Position numbers and translations under genes: made by a program. Of a DNA stretch of 64,000 nucleotides, positions 31,206 through 40,579 are shown one piece after another (the first letter of the stretch is position 1; each line of letters begins with the position of its first letter). The stretch is from Mycobacterium simiae (lineage in GTDB: Bacteria > Actinomycetota > Actinomycetes > Mycobacteriales > Mycobacteriaceae), in contig NZ_AP022568.1 of the NCBI RefSeq assembly GCF_010727605.1, forward strand, positions 1,054,001 to 1,118,000, in the 5' to 3' direction. Below the pieces are notes generated by a model, which was not told where the DNA came from, did no database searches, and worked only from the letters and a program-made list of their open reading frames with translations.

Positions 31206-32453
31206 ATGCCCGACGTCGTCTTCTCGGTTGACCAGGCACGCTCGATGCGCGACCAGGCGGTGCCCGGTCACAACCGGTGGCACCCCGATATCCCGCCAGC
31301 GGCCAATGTCCGCCCCGGACAACACGTTCGAATCGAATGCCGGGAATGGACGGACGGTCAGATCGGCAACAACGACTCCGCCAACGACGTGCGCGACGTC
31401 GACCTGACGCATGCGCACATGCTGTCCGGGCCGCTCTACGTCGAGGGTGCCGAACCCGGAGATCTACTGATCGTCGACATCCTCGACCTCGGCCCAGTGC
31501 CGCAGGAGGTCGGCGACGTTCCCGGTCAGGGCTGGGGCTACACCGGCATCTTCGCGAAGGCCAACGGAGGCGGGTTCCTCACCGACCACTTCCCCGATGC
31601 GTACAAAGCCATTTGGGATTTCGCGGGCCAGAAGTGCACCTCGCGGCACATCCCCGGAGTGGAGTTCACGGGGATCACCCACCCGGGGCTGTTCGGCACG
31701 GCGCCGTCGCCTGAGCTGCTGGGTAGGTGGAATGCCCGCGAGCGGGCGCTGATCGACACCGATCCGACCCGGGTGCCGCCGTTGGCACTGCCGCCGCTAG
31801 AAGAAAACACGTTGGGTGGCACCGCAACTGGCGAAGCACTGGCCGCGATCGCCCGGGATGGCGCACGCACCGTGCCCGCCCGGGAGAACGGCGGCAATCA
31901 CGACATCAAGAATTTCACCCGCGGCTCGCGGGTGTTCTATCCGGTTCACGTGCCGGGCGCCTTATTCTCCGGCGGCGACCTGCATTTCAGCCAAGGCGAC
32001 GGCGAGATCACCTTCTGCGGCGCCATCGAGATGGGCGGCTTCATCGACTTCCACATCGACCTGATCAAGGGCGGAATGGAAACGTATGGGGTGACGACGA
32101 ATCCGATTCTGATGCCGGGCAACGTCGAACCGCGCTATTCGGAGTTCCTGACTTTCATCGGCATCGGCGTTGACCACGGCACCGATACGCAGTTGTACAA
32201 CGACGCGACGGTGGCGTATCGCAACGCGTGCCTGAATGCGGTCGCATACCTGCAGAAGTTCGGCTACTCGGGCGCGCAGGCGTACTTGTTGCTCGGCGCG
32301 GCACCGATCGAGGGCCGGGTCAGTGGTGTTGTCGACATCCCGAACGCCTGCTGCTCGTTGTATTTGCCCACTGCCATCTTCGATTTCGACATCCGGCCGA
32401 CGGCGAGTGGTCCGGTGCGAGCAGATCGCGGCAGCTGTGCCGTGTCGTCCTGA
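31206..32453 (+). CDS. fmdA: Formamidase (acetamidase/formamidase family)
   Basis: This 415-aa cytosolic amidase hydrolyses formamide to formate and ammonia. Family blocks run in order: HNRWHPDIPP, GDLLIVDILDLGP, the long GFLTDHFPDAYKAIWDF, PGLFGTAPS, and ENGGNHDIKNFTRGSRVFYPVHVPGALFSGGDLHF in the core (given here only as landmarks at about residues 225-265). Length matches FmdA. The preceding GGAGGTTGTC is a good ribosome site. It forms a unit with fmdB, and would give the cell a nitrogen source from short amides. Confidence 0.92.
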   Translation: MPDVVFSVDQARSMRDQAVPGHNRWHPDIPPAANVRPGQHVRIECREWTDGQIGNNDSANDVRDVDLTHAHMLSGPLYVEGAEPGDLLIVDILDLGPVPQEVGDVPGQGWGYTGIFAKANGGGFLTDHFPDAYKAIWDFAGQKCTSRHIPGVEFTGITHPGLFGTAPSPELLGRWNARERALIDTDPTRVPPLALPPLEENTLGGTATGEALAAIARDGARTVPARENGGNHDIKNFTRGSRVFYPVHVPGALFSGGDLHFSQGDGEITFCGAIEMGGFIDFHIDLIKGGMETYGVTTNPILMPGNVEPRYSEFLTFIGIGVDHGTDTQLYNDATVAYRNACLNAVAYLQKFGYSGAQAYLLLGAAPIEGRVSGVVDIPNACCSLYLPTAIFDFDIRPTASGPVRADRGSCAVSS

Positions 32454-32669
32454 AACGAGCGGCCTGGTGTTCACCACCGCGCACGGCGGCTTCATCGAGC
32501 CGCGGAATGCATCCGCTTAAGTCCAGGCTTGACCCGCGGTGTCGTCACAACCGAGTGTTCGAGTGTGGCGCCGTCGTTCGAACGAGGACTGTCGTCAATG
32601 CTGTCGTCAGACCGACGGTTGGACGGAATTATCACGCCCCGATCGTCGCGAACCGTCTATTCAAATGGG

Positions 32670-32742
32670 TGGAGCTAAGGGGACTCGAACCCCTGACCCC
32701 CACACTGCCAGTGTGGTGCGCTACCAGCTGCGCCATAGCCCC
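32670..32742 (-). tRNA. tRNA-Ala (anticodon GGC)
   Basis: The minus strand folds into a full cloverleaf: acceptor GGGGCTA/TAGCTCC, D arm GCGCAGCTGGTAGCGC, anticodon stem-loop CCACA-CTGGCAG-TGTGG with anticodon GGC, and T arm AGGGGTTCGAGTCCCCT. The 3' CCA is not encoded in full. Reads GCC (and GCU) alanine codons. Confidence 0.93.
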
Positions 32743-32795
32743 AAGTCGTGCCCATCGAAGCTACACCACCGCTACCTGTCCTTCAAAGTTGCAGG

Positions 32796-34061
32796 TCACA
32801 CCGGCTCGACGTCCGCCTCCCCCGCAAAGAATTCCTCGTCAGCATCCAGCATCGTCCGCGTCTCCGGTGCCACCATCCAGCCGATGGCCGCGATCAGCAG
32901 AACCAGCCCGCTGATGGTAAAGCCCCAGGTGTAGCTCCACTGTTCGGCGGCCCACCCCACCACCAGGGACCCGATGATGGCGCCCAGATCCGACATCATC
33001 TGCACCGTCGCCACCGGAAGACCGGCGCGCGCCTCGCTGCCGAGGATGTCGGCGACAGCCGCCTGCAGCGGCGACATGAAGATACCCGTCATCGCGCCCA
33101 CCACAGCGGCCGCGACCAGAAAAGTCGGCAGCGTCGATACGAAGCCCAGCCAGCCGGTCGCCAGCCCCGACGTCACCAGTCCGACGATCAACAGCGTGCG
33201 CCGCCCCATCCGGTCCGACAGGTAGCCGCTGGGGACGACGGCCAGCGCGTTACCGCCGGCGAACGCCGCGAGCACGACGCCGATGACGCCCACACCCCGA
33301 CCCATCACGTCGGAGATGAACAGCGGGACCAGCGCGACGCGGAGCCCGAACGCCGACCAGCCCGTCGCGAAGTTCGACAGCAACGCCGACCGATAAGCCC
33401 GAATCCGCAGCGCCTCGCGCATCGTCACCGTCGAGCGGGTCGGCGGTGGCGGCGCGGCCAGCGCAGAGTTCCGCAGGCTATAGAACAGCACCGTCGCCAC
33501 GCCCAGCATGGCGAGGCCGTAGACGACGAACGGCGCGGTCAGGCCCCACCCGGCCGCCAGGCCGCCGACCGCCGGACCCCCGACCGCGCCCACCATGAAT
33601 GACGTGGTGAACAGCCCCGCGATCCGCCCGCGCGCGTCGGGTGGGCTGATGTGGATCATCAGTCCCAGCGCCGAGACGTAAAACATCGTCGACCCGATGC
33701 CGCTGAACACCCGGAAAACCAGCAATTGCCAATACGCCTGCGAGAACGCGCACGCCGCGGTCGAAACGGCGACGATCAGCAAACCGCCGATATAGATTCG
33801 CCGTTCACCCAACCGCTGCGCCAGCACGCCGCTGACCGGGGCGAAACACAAGCGGCTCAACGAAAAGACGGTGACCAAAAAAGTCACCGCCTTGATGCTG
33901 ACCCCGAAGGTGCGGGCAAAGGTCGGCAGTGCCGGCGAGATCACCCCGTAGCCGAGCGCAATCATGATGTTCGCCCAGCTGAGAATCCAAACTTCGCGCG
34001 GCAACCGGGCTGAGGCGGACCCGCAGCCCCCCGCGCGGGCAAGACGGAGGCAACAAGTCAC
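32796..34061 (-). CDS. MFS transporter
   Basis: This 421-aa protein has 12 hydrophobic helices and a Gly-rich loop between helices 2 and 3 ([11 protein letters not shown]) with the repeat loop [10 protein letters not shown] between helices 8 and 9, the A-type motif of the major facilitator superfamily. A drug- or metabolite-efflux role is common for this group; the substrate is unknown. Its GTG overlaps the pgmA stop (GTGA at 34058-34061), so it is translated with pgmA. Sugar-phosphate metabolism next door does not identify the substrate. Confidence 0.88.
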   Translation of the reverse strand: MTCCLRLARAGGCGSASARLPREVWILSWANIMIALGYGVISPALPTFARTFGVSIKAVTFLVTVFSLSRLCFAPVSGVLAQRLGERRIYIGGLLIVAVSTAACAFSQAYWQLLVFRVFSGIGSTMFYVSALGLMIHISPPDARGRIAGLFTTSFMVGAVGGPAVGGLAAGWGLTAPFVVYGLAMLGVATVLFYSLRNSALAAPPPPTRSTVTMREALRIRAYRSALLSNFATGWSAFGLRVALVPLFISDVMGRGVGVIGVVLAAFAGGNALAVVPSGYLSDRMGRRTLLIVGLVTSGLATGWLGFVSTLPTFLVAAAVVGAMTGIFMSPLQAAVADILGSEARAGLPVATVQMMSDLGAIIGSLVVGWAAEQWSYTWGFTISGLVLLIAAIGWMVAPETRTMLDADEEFFAGEADVEPV

Positions 34062-35689
34062 CCGATGACTTTATTAACCACCTCGCGCGCGGTTTCCTGC
34101 ACCTCGGCCAAATGGTCGGGTCCGTGGAAGGATTCCGCGTAAATCTTGTACACGTCCTCGGTGCCGGAAGGCCGGGCGGCAAACCACGCATTGGCGGTGG
34201 TTACTTTCAGCCCGCCGAGTGGGGCGCCGTTGCCGGGCGCCGCGGTGAGCTTGGCGGTGATCGGCTCCCCTGCCAATTCCGTGGCGGTGACCTCGTCGGC
34301 GGAGAGCTGGGACAGCCGGGACTTCTGCTCCCGAGTGGCGGCTTCGTCGACCCGGGCGTAGCACGGTGTGCCGTATTCGTCGGCGAGTTCCCGGTAGAGC
34401 TGTGACGGTGTGGACCCGGTGACGGCCAGGATCTCCGAGGCCAGCAGAGCCAGGATGATGCCGTCCTTGTCGGTGGTCCACACCGATCCGTCGCGCCGCA
34501 GGAACGACGCCCCGGCCGACTCCTCGCCGCCGAAACCGATGGTGCCACCAACCAAGCCGTCCACGAACCACTTGAATCCCACGGGTACTTCGACGAGTTT
34601 GCGGTCGAGCCCGGCGACCACCCGATCGATGATCGAGGAACTAACGGCCGTCTTGCCGACGGCGATGCCGGTCGGCCAGGACGGCCGATGCGTGTACAGG
34701 TAGTCGATGGCCGCGGCCAGGTAGTGATTGGGATTCATCAACCCCGCGTCCGGGGTGACGATGCCGTGGCGGTCGGAGTCGGCGTCGTTGCCGGTGGCGA
34801 TCTGGTAGTGGTCGCGGCTCGCGATCAGCCCGGCCATCGCATCCGGCGAACTGCAATCCATCCGGATCTTGCCGTCGTGGTCGAGCGTCATGAACCGCCA
34901 GGTCGCGTCGACCAGCGGATTGACGACGGTCAGCTCGAGCCGGTGCCGCTCGGCGATCGCGGCCCAGTAGTCCACGCTGGCCCCGCCGAGCGGATCGGCA
35001 CCGATCCGGACGCCCGCCTTGCGGATCACGTCGACGTCCACCACGTTCGGCAGGTCGTCGACGTAGCTGTCCAGGTAATCGTGGCGCCGCGCGGTCGGCA
35101 GCGCCCGCGCCAGCGCAACCCGTTTCACCCCGGAGCCGCCGGCACGCAGAATCTCGTTGGCGCGCTTAGCGATTGCGTTGGTCGCCTCCGTGTCGGCCGG
35201 GCCACCGTTGGGCGGGTTGTATTTGAAGCCACCGTCCGGCGGCGGGTTGTGCGACGGCGTCACAACAATGCCGTCGGCCAGCGCTTCGGTGCGGCCGCGG
35301 TTGTAGGTGAGGATGGCGTGGCTGATCGCCGGAGTCGGCGTGTAGCGGTCAGCCGAGTCGATCACCGCGGTTACGTCATTGGCCGCCAACACCTCGAGTG
35401 CCGACACCCACGCCGGCTCGGAGAGACCGTGCGTGTCACGGCCGATGAACAGCGGCCCGGTCGTACCGTGGGCCGCCCGATACTCGACGATCGCCTGCGT
35501 GATCGCCACGATGTGGGCCTCGTTGAAGGCGCCGTTCAGGGACGAACCGCGGTGTCCGGATGTGCCGAAGACAACTTGCTGCGCGACGTCCTCGGGGTCG
35601 GGTTGGATGGCGTAGTACGCCGTGACTAGATGGGACAGATCGACGAGGTCTTCGGGCTGGGCCGGCTGACCGGCTCGCGGGTTGGCCAT
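34058..35689 (-). CDS. pgmA: Alpha-D-glucose phosphate-specific phosphoglucomutase
   Basis: This 543-aa enzyme interconverts glucose-1-phosphate and glucose-6-phosphate, feeding UDP-glucose, glycogen and trehalose. The N-terminal [12 protein letters not shown], the phospho-serine loop [17 protein letters not shown], the metal loop [10 protein letters not shown] and the sugar-binding GGEESAG are all present, with the phosphate-binding [11 protein letters not shown] near the end. ATG 35689 ([15 protein letters not shown]) is preferred to the upstream 35779, since it matches the family start. Synteny with crcB-crcB-DUF190 on the opposite strand equals the M. tuberculosis Rv3068c-Rv3071 region. 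Confidence 0.95.
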   Translation of the reverse strand: MANPRAGQPAQPEDLVDLSHLVTAYYAIQPDPEDVAQQVVFGTSGHRGSSLNGAFNEAHIVAITQAIVEYRAAHGTTGPLFIGRDTHGLSEPAWVSALEVLAANDVTAVIDSADRYTPTPAISHAILTYNRGRTEALADGIVVTPSHNPPPDGGFKYNPPNGGPADTEATNAIAKRANEILRAGGSGVKRVALARALPTARRHDYLDSYVDDLPNVVDVDVIRKAGVRIGADPLGGASVDYWAAIAERHRLELTVVNPLVDATWRFMTLDHDGKIRMDCSSPDAMAGLIASRDHYQIATGNDADSDRHGIVTPDAGLMNPNHYLAAAIDYLYTHRPSWPTGIAVGKTAVSSSIIDRVVAGLDRKLVEVPVGFKWFVDGLVGGTIGFGGEESAGASFLRRDGSVWTTDKDGIILALLASEILAVTGSTPSQLYRELADEYGTPCYARVDEAATREQKSRLSQLSADEVTATELAGEPITAKLTAAPGNGAPLGGLKVTTANAWFAARPSGTEDVYKIYAESFHGPDHLAEVQETAREVVNKVIG

Positions 35690-35770
35690 GTCTACAGATT
35701 GTGCCCGTGTCACGGCGCGCACGTCGCTTCGTGCTGCATAGCGCATGGGCAAACGAGAGGGAACCGACAC

Positions 35771-36169
35771 GTGGCACAACCCGACTATCGCGAATTGGCC
35801 GCGGTTTTCGCCGGCGGAGCACTAGGCACGCTGGCCCGCGCCGCCCTGAGCACATTGACGGTGCCGGACCCCGCGGCCTGGCCCTGGCCGACGTTCACCG
35901 TCAACATCGTCGGCGCGTTTCTGATCGGCTACTTCACCACCCGCCTGCTCGAGCGGCTCCCGCTGTCGAGTTATCGGCGCCCAGTGCTGGGCACCGGCTT
36001 GTGCGGCGGTTTGACCACGTTCTCGACGATGCAAGTCGAGACATTGAGAATGATCGAGCACGGCCACTGGGTGCTCGCGACGGCCTACACGAGCGTCAGC
36101 ATCGTGCTGGGGTTGGTGGCCGTGCAGGTGGCCACCGCGTTGGTGCGCCGGGCGCGCGTCCGTTCATGA
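35771..36169 (+). CDS. crcB1: Fluoride channel subunit CrcB1
   Basis: This 132-aa protein has four membrane helices, with the conserved Asn in FTVNIVGAF and the signature [12 protein letters not shown] that forms the fluoride path and the Na+-binding helix break. Fluc channels are dual-topology dimers that export F-. GTG 35771 starts MAQPDYRE. The next gene, crcB2, begins inside its stop codon (ATGA). I see no clear fluoride riboswitch in the 80 bp upstream. Confidence 0.93.
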   Translation: MAQPDYRELAAVFAGGALGTLARAALSTLTVPDPAAWPWPTFTVNIVGAFLIGYFTTRLLERLPLSSYRRPVLGTGLCGGLTTFSTMQVETLRMIEHGHWVLATAYTSVSIVLGLVAVQVATALVRRARVRS

Positions 36170-36540
36170 CGGCGTCGGCGATCCTGGCCTGGACGGGGGT
36201 GGTGGTCATCGGCGGTATCGGGTCGGTGCTGCGTTTCCTGGTCGACCGTGCGGTCGCGCGGCGGCTGGCGCGGCCGTTCCCGGTCGGCACGCTGGCGGTG
36301 AACATCAGCGGCGCCGCGCTGCTCGGTTTCCTCGGCGGTCTGGCGTTAAGCAGGAACGCCGCCCTGCTGGCCGGCACCGCATTCGTCGGCGCGTACACCA
36401 CCTTCTCTACCTGGATGCTCGAGACGCAGCGGCTCGGCGAGGAGCGCCGCGCATGGGCGGCAGCCGCCAACATCGTCGTCAGCGTGGTGCTCGGCCTGGC
36501 TGCCGCCCTGCTCGGACAATGGTTTGCGGAGCAGCTATGA
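36166..36540 (+). CDS. crcB2: Fluoride channel subunit CrcB2
   Basis: This 124-aa four-helix protein retains the Asn ([13 protein letters not shown]) and TTFSTW but has [10 protein letters not shown] instead of GGLTTFST. Paired CrcB genes usually give heterodimeric channels with fixed opposite topology, which fits the coupled translation with crcB1. The following DUF190 gene also overlaps by ATGA, so three genes form one tight operon. Confidence 0.92.
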   Translation: MTASAILAWTGVVVIGGIGSVLRFLVDRAVARRLARPFPVGTLAVNISGAALLGFLGGLALSRNAALLAGTAFVGAYTTFSTWMLETQRLGEERRAWAAAANIVVSVVLGLAAALLGQWFAEQL

Positions 36541-37634
36541 ACCAGTCGTGTCTGAAGTTGACGGTGTACTTCGGCGAGCGCCAGCGCGTCCTCGGTGACA
36601 GCAGGCGCTTTCTGGCCGATGCGATGTTCGATGTGTTCGGAACTCATGACGTGGCAACCAGCGTGATGCTGCGCGGTATCGCCAGTTTCGGGCCGAGTCA
36701 GCAACTGCGCAGCGACTTGTCGTTGAGCTTGTCGGAGGATCCGGCGGTGGCGGTCGTGGCGGTCGACGTCGAGCCCAAGATCCGCTCCGTGATCGGGGAG
36801 GCGGCCGCGCTCACCGGCCGCGGGCTGCTGACCGTGGAGCGGGCGCGGCTGTTCACCCGGCAGCGTGGCACCAACGCGCTCGGTGGCTTCGACGCCCACA
36901 ACGGTGATGCCGCGAAGTTGACCGTATACGTGGGCCGTCAAGAACGCGTTGCCGGAAAGGCCGCCTACTATGCGGTCTGCGAACTGCTGCATCGGCACGG
37001 ATTCGCCGGTGCCATAGCACTTCTCGGCGTCGACGGGACGGCACATGGGCAGCGCGTCCGGGCGCACTTCTTCGGCCGCAATGTCGACGTGCCGATGATG
37101 ATCATCGGCATTGGCTCAACCGATCAAATTGGTTCTGCCACAACGGAGTTAGCCGCTCTGCTGGCCAACCCCCTGCTGACCGTCGAGCGTGTCCGGTTGT
37201 GCAAGCGCGACGGTGAGACGTTCGCGCGTCCGCAGCAGCTCCCCACCGTGGACGCGCACGGGCGTACCCTCTGGCAGAAGCTGATGGTGTACACCGCCGA
37301 GGCCACGCGACACGACCAGCTGCCGATCCACCGCGCATTGGTGCACCGCCTGTTGCATTCGGGAACGGCCCGAGGGGCGACGGTGCTACGGGGCGTGTGG
37401 GGATTCCACGGTGACCACAAACCGCACGGGGACAAGTTCTTTCAGATCACGCGTCAGGTCCCGGTGACCACCATCATCGTCGACACGCCGGAGTCGATCG
37501 CGCGCAGTTTCGACATCGTCGACGAGCTGACCGTCCGCCACGGGTTGGTCACCAGCGAAATGGTTCCGGCGGTGCTGTCCCTCGACGACACCCGACGTCT
37601 GGGCGACATCTCGTTGGCGCAGCTCGACTATTGA
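36537..37634 (+). CDS. DUF190 protein with three tandem domains
   Basis: This 365-aa soluble protein contains three copies of the ~100-aa DUF190 domain, at about residues 5-105, 125-220 and 245-345. Each starts with a strand such as KLTVYFGERQR, KLTVYVGRQER or KLMVYTAEATR and continues with a helix and RGATVLRGVWGFH-type strand. DUF190 has a ferredoxin/GlnB-like fold and is often linked to crcB; it may sense or regulate. The start ATG overlaps the crcB2 stop. It resembles M. tuberculosis Rv3071 in place and length. Confidence 0.88.
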   Translation: MNQSCLKLTVYFGERQRVLGDSRRFLADAMFDVFGTHDVATSVMLRGIASFGPSQQLRSDLSLSLSEDPAVAVVAVDVEPKIRSVIGEAAALTGRGLLTVERARLFTRQRGTNALGGFDAHNGDAAKLTVYVGRQERVAGKAAYYAVCELLHRHGFAGAIALLGVDGTAHGQRVRAHFFGRNVDVPMMIIGIGSTDQIGSATTELAALLANPLLTVERVRLCKRDGETFARPQQLPTVDAHGRTLWQKLMVYTAEATRHDQLPIHRALVHRLLHSGTARGATVLRGVWGFHGDHKPHGDKFFQITRQVPVTTIIVDTPESIARSFDIVDELTVRHGLVTSEMVPAVLSLDDTRRLGDISLAQLDY

Positions 37635-37669
37635 CTTCAAGACGATGCCAAAACCGCACTCACAGCAGC

Positions 37670-38728
37670 CTAACGCCGCGGATGGCATGGCGGGATGAGC
37701 GCGTTGTCCTCTTCGACGAGCTGGCCGATGAGATGCTGATAGGAGTCGCGCCACCCGAGTACCCGGTCGGGGGGTGGGGTCGTAAACGAGTCACGGCGCG
37801 CCTCGGTCACTGTCGATACCGCGTTCGTGGACAGCTCCGCGATGCGGCGCAGGTGAGGTGCGAGCTCGGGTGCCGACACCTGGTGTGAGTAGGCGACAAG
37901 CTGATCTGACCAGTCCCGGTATTCGTCTAGACCGGGGCCGCCGGGCGTGATCAGCCAGGGATCGAGCATGTCCGGGTGCGCGTGAATGTAGTTCACCGCC
38001 GCATCGGCGGTCCGGCAGTCGTGGCTGGGCCTGCCTTGCAGATACCCTGCCATGCCTCCCGCCGCGCCGGCCGCGACCACCACCACCATGACGGCTATGC
38101 GGTAACGCAATCCGGCCGGCGCGGCCGGCGAATCGTGCGGGTGCGGTAGCGCCGAAAGCGCTTGCGGGCTCGAGTTCGCCGCCGAACGAAGCAGCTCGAG
38201 ACGTTGCGGCAATCGCCGCGCCGCGCGCGTCGTGCGGCCCAAACGGATCGCCACCAGCAACGCCAGTGCAGCCCAGACCAGACCGAGGCGGGCATCGTGG
38301 CCGACGAATTCCAGCACCGCCGCCGCCACTGCCAGCAGGGGCACAAGCCAGGCCAGTCGTCGCTGCCACGGCGGCACCCGGCGCAGGTATGCCGTGCTGA
38401 GGTCTCCGACCCGGATCGCCGCCGCCAACACTGCCGGGTCCGAAGGCGCCTCGCCTGCGCGCAACGCTCGGACGACGTTCGAGCGCTGTTCCAGATTCAA
38501 CCCGGCAACGATCCGCGCATAACTCTGCTGAACCGGGCGCCGCGCATGGGTCAGCAGCGCGGTCACGATCAGGCTGAATGCCACCAGCGACAGCAGCGGC
38601 CACGCCCAGCCCAAGGCCATTAAGCCGGGAAACCCCAATGCGCCCAGCACGGATAGCGTGACGGCCAATATGGCCGCGTTGAGCAGCCAATGCACCCACC
38701 AAGGTGCCACCACCAGCCGTGCCCACAT
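37670..38728 (-). CDS. Membrane protein of unknown function
   Basis: This 352-aa protein has two helices near residues 12-60, two near 127-165 and one near 210-230 (IAVMVVVVAAGAAGGMAGY). The soluble C-terminal domain after that contains SHDCRTADAAVNYIHAHPDM and a closing CHPRR, so one disulfide is possible if it faces outward. No family is recognised. It ends 35 bp from the convergent DUF190 gene, without a visible hairpin. Confidence 0.65.
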   Translation of the reverse strand: MWARLVVAPWWVHWLLNAAILAVTLSVLGALGFPGLMALGWAWPLLSLVAFSLIVTALLTHARRPVQQSYARIVAGLNLEQRSNVVRALRAGEAPSDPAVLAAAIRVGDLSTAYLRRVPPWQRRLAWLVPLLAVAAAVLEFVGHDARLGLVWAALALLVAIRLGRTTRAARRLPQRLELLRSAANSSPQALSALPHPHDSPAAPAGLRYRIAVMVVVVAAGAAGGMAGYLQGRPSHDCRTADAAVNYIHAHPDMLDPWLITPGGPGLDEYRDWSDQLVAYSHQVSAPELAPHLRRIAELSTNAVSTVTEARRDSFTTPPPDRVLGWRDSYQHLIGQLVEEDNALIPPCHPRR

Positions 38729-38750
38729 TGGTGCTCAGTTTGGCAAAGAA

Positions 38751-39377
38751 TCAGCTGTCGCGGGGCCGCGGCACGTCGTCGGCAGTTCGCGGCAGCACGT
38801 ACAGCGCCATCCGCCGGTTGGACATGTCGTGCTCACCGAGGAAAACGCAGCCGCCGCGCTCACAGAATTTGCGCGCCTGCACGTTGCGATGATCCGGATC
38901 GAACATCACCCGCCGACACTGCGGATCGAGAGCGAACACGCTCAGTACGACGTGCGGCAGCACGTAGCTCACGTGGCCGCGCCGCAGGTATTCCAGATCA
39001 GCGACCGCGGCGTGCAGGCCCAGATCGTGGGGGTCGTAGTCGTACCGAGTAGCAATGGAATCCCTTGCCGCCCGGTAGAGTTCGACATACGCGTGGTCCA
39101 CGCCGTCCAGGCTGATCAAGATGGGCAGCGAGAAGTCGCTGTCAAGCTGCGCCTGCAGGTAACGGCGCCAGCGCTCGGGCGGCCACGGATACTCCCAGGA
39201 TTCAGCCAAGTGCGGCCGGTTCATCCATTCCGAGATCATCTCGGCGTCGTTATCCGGGTCGGCGAGACGCAAACCGTATGGCTGCGGCACTTGCGGTAGC
39301 GGCGGTGGCGGAACATTGCCCACTTCGGCGCTGACTTCGGTCAATCGCCGAGGCAGGATCACTTCAGGGTCGCTCAT
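38751..39377 (-). CDS. mbtK: GNAT acetyltransferase, MbtK-like (mycobactin lysine N-acyltransferase)
   Basis: This 208-aa protein follows MbtK/Rv1347c closely: EWMNRPHLAESWEYPWP, RWRRYLQAQL, YDPHDLGLHAAVADLEYL, CRRVMFDPDHRNVQARKFCE and NRRMALYVL. In M. tuberculosis this enzyme transfers the long acyl chain to the epsilon-amino group of lysine in mycobactin (family knowledge). The active-site His (NRPHL) and Asp (MFDPDH) are kept. The mbtL/M/N companions are not next to it here, so its supply of acyl carrier must come from elsewhere. It follows the membrane-protein gene's strand but with no clear link to it. Confidence 0.85.
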   Translation of the reverse strand: MSDPEVILPRRLTEVSAEVGNVPPPPLPQVPQPYGLRLADPDNDAEMISEWMNRPHLAESWEYPWPPERWRRYLQAQLDSDFSLPILISLDGVDHAYVELYRAARDSIATRYDYDPHDLGLHAAVADLEYLRRGHVSYVLPHVVLSVFALDPQCRRVMFDPDHRNVQARKFCERGGCVFLGEHDMSNRRMALYVLPRTADDVPRPRDS

Positions 39378-39484
39378 ATCGTCGCGCAGCCTACCCCCAC
39401 GGCCCGCGGCCTAGCTGCGAGTTTGGCGGTCCTCAACAACGCCGCGCCGCCCAGCAACGCCGCGCCGCCGGCCGCCGCACCACC

Positions 39485-39841
39485 TCAGTGACGGTCCAGC
39501 AGTCTCGCCAGCACCGCCGCATGGCTTTCGGCCACGTCGCGAGTGGCGGTGACCAGGGTCACGACTCCTTGCTGCGCCAGTGTCCGTAGCTCCTGCAGCG
39601 CGGGGTTTCCGGCCAATTCGGCTTCGTAGCGCGACGCGAACTCGTCGAAGCGCTCGGGGTCGTGGTGGTACCAGTCGCGCAGTTCTCGTGACGGCGCTAC
39701 GTCCTTGCACCAGACGCCCACCCGCGGGTCATCTTTGCGAACCCCTCGCGGCCAGAGACCATCGACGAGGACGCGCTGCCCGTCAGCGGGGGCGACGTCC
39801 TGGTAAAGGCGCTCGACCCGAACACGGCTGTTGGTGCTCAC
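39485..39841 (-). CDS. DUF488 family protein
   Basis: This 118-aa protein has the DUF488 marks VERLYQDV, VLVDGLWPRGV and the later RFDEFASRYEAELAG, with VVTLVTATRD near the end. Members are small cytosolic proteins of unproved role, sometimes near heme or iron genes. GTG 39841 (MSTNSRVRVERLY) is preferred; the open frame reaches 40294 through the divergent hemerythrin gene, which is surely a shadow. In M. tuberculosis a DUF488 gene (Rv3073c) also lies near crcB. Confidence 0.85.
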   Translation of the reverse strand: MSTNSRVRVERLYQDVAPADGQRVLVDGLWPRGVRKDDPRVGVWCKDVAPSRELRDWYHHDPERFDEFASRYEAELAGNPALQELRTLAQQGVVTLVTATRDVAESHAAVLARLLDRH

Positions 39842-39968
39842 GTCGCCAGGGTAGCGGCGACGGAGCAAACAACGGGCGTTTATCTGCGCCTGCTCGTGGT
39901 AACCGACACCGAAAGTGCGCGACAGCCCCGCGACGTGCTTCCCCACACCCCAACCCTGGAGGTCACCC

Positions 39969-40550
39969 GTGCCCGAGATGATCATCGAGACCCCTGACGA
40001 GGTGGTCGCCTTCCTCAAAGCGCAGCACAACTTGATCGAGGACATGTTTGACGAGGTGCTGTATGCGTCGGACCCCGAAGCCCGGGAGGCGCCGTTCACC
40101 GCGTTGCGCCAGTTGCTGGCCGTGCACGAAACGGCCGAGGAGATGGTGGTGCATCCCCGAATGCGACGCGAGTCCGATGCCGGCGACGCGGTCGTCGATG
40201 CCCTGTTGCAGGACGAGCACAGCGCCAAAGAGCTGCTGTCCCGGATCGAAAAGCTGGATGTGACGTCGCAGGAGTTCGTCGACCAACTCACCAAACTGCG
40301 CCAGGCGGTTCTGGACCATGCCGAGCAGGAAGAGCAGGACGAATTCCCTTACCTGGAAAGGGAACTCGACTCCGACGATCTGAGACGCATGACCACAGCG
40401 GTGCGGGCGGCGCAGGCCATCGCCCCGACGCATCCGCATCCGGGTGTCGAATCGGCGAAAATGAACTTTGCCGTCGGGCCGTTCGCGTCGATGCTCGACC
40501 GGGCTCGCGATGTGATCCGGCAAGCCGTCAGCTTTCTCGATTCTCCGTAG
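39969..40550 (+). CDS. Hemerythrin-like HHE domain protein
   Basis: This 193-aa helical protein has iron-ligand candidates His in AQHNLIED, VHETAEEMVVHP, QDEHSAKEL and DHAEQEEQDEFP, the order of the HHE cation-binding domain. Mycobacterial hemerythrin-like proteins bind di-iron and respond to O2, NO or H2O2 (family knowledge). GTG 39969 follows GGAGG at 39957-39961 and gives MPEMIIETPDEV. The gene's last 14 bases are part of a 19-bp tandem duplication that also covers the 5' side of selO. Confidence 0.88.
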   Translation: MPEMIIETPDEVVAFLKAQHNLIEDMFDEVLYASDPEAREAPFTALRQLLAVHETAEEMVVHPRMRRESDAGDAVVDALLQDEHSAKELLSRIEKLDVTSQEFVDQLTKLRQAVLDHAEQEEQDEFPYLERELDSDDLRRMTTAVRAAQAIAPTHPHPGVESAKMNFAVGPFASMLDRARDVIRQAVSFLDSP

Positions 40551-40578
40551 TCTGAATGATTCTCCGTAGTCTGAATGA
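40541..40578 (+). repeat. 19-bp perfect tandem duplication at the hemerythrin-selO junction
   Basis: GATTCTCCGTAGTCTGAAT occurs twice in a row. The first copy holds the end of the hemerythrin gene (..GAT TCT CCG TAG), the second lies in the selO leader. The duplication created an ATG at 40556 in frame with selO. Confidence 0.95.
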
Positions 40579-40579
40579 C

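Noticed and set aside
35690..35770. Possible fluoride riboswitch before crcB1
   Set aside because: The 80-bp leader does not show the conserved fluoride-aptamer pseudoknot strings, and it is short for one.
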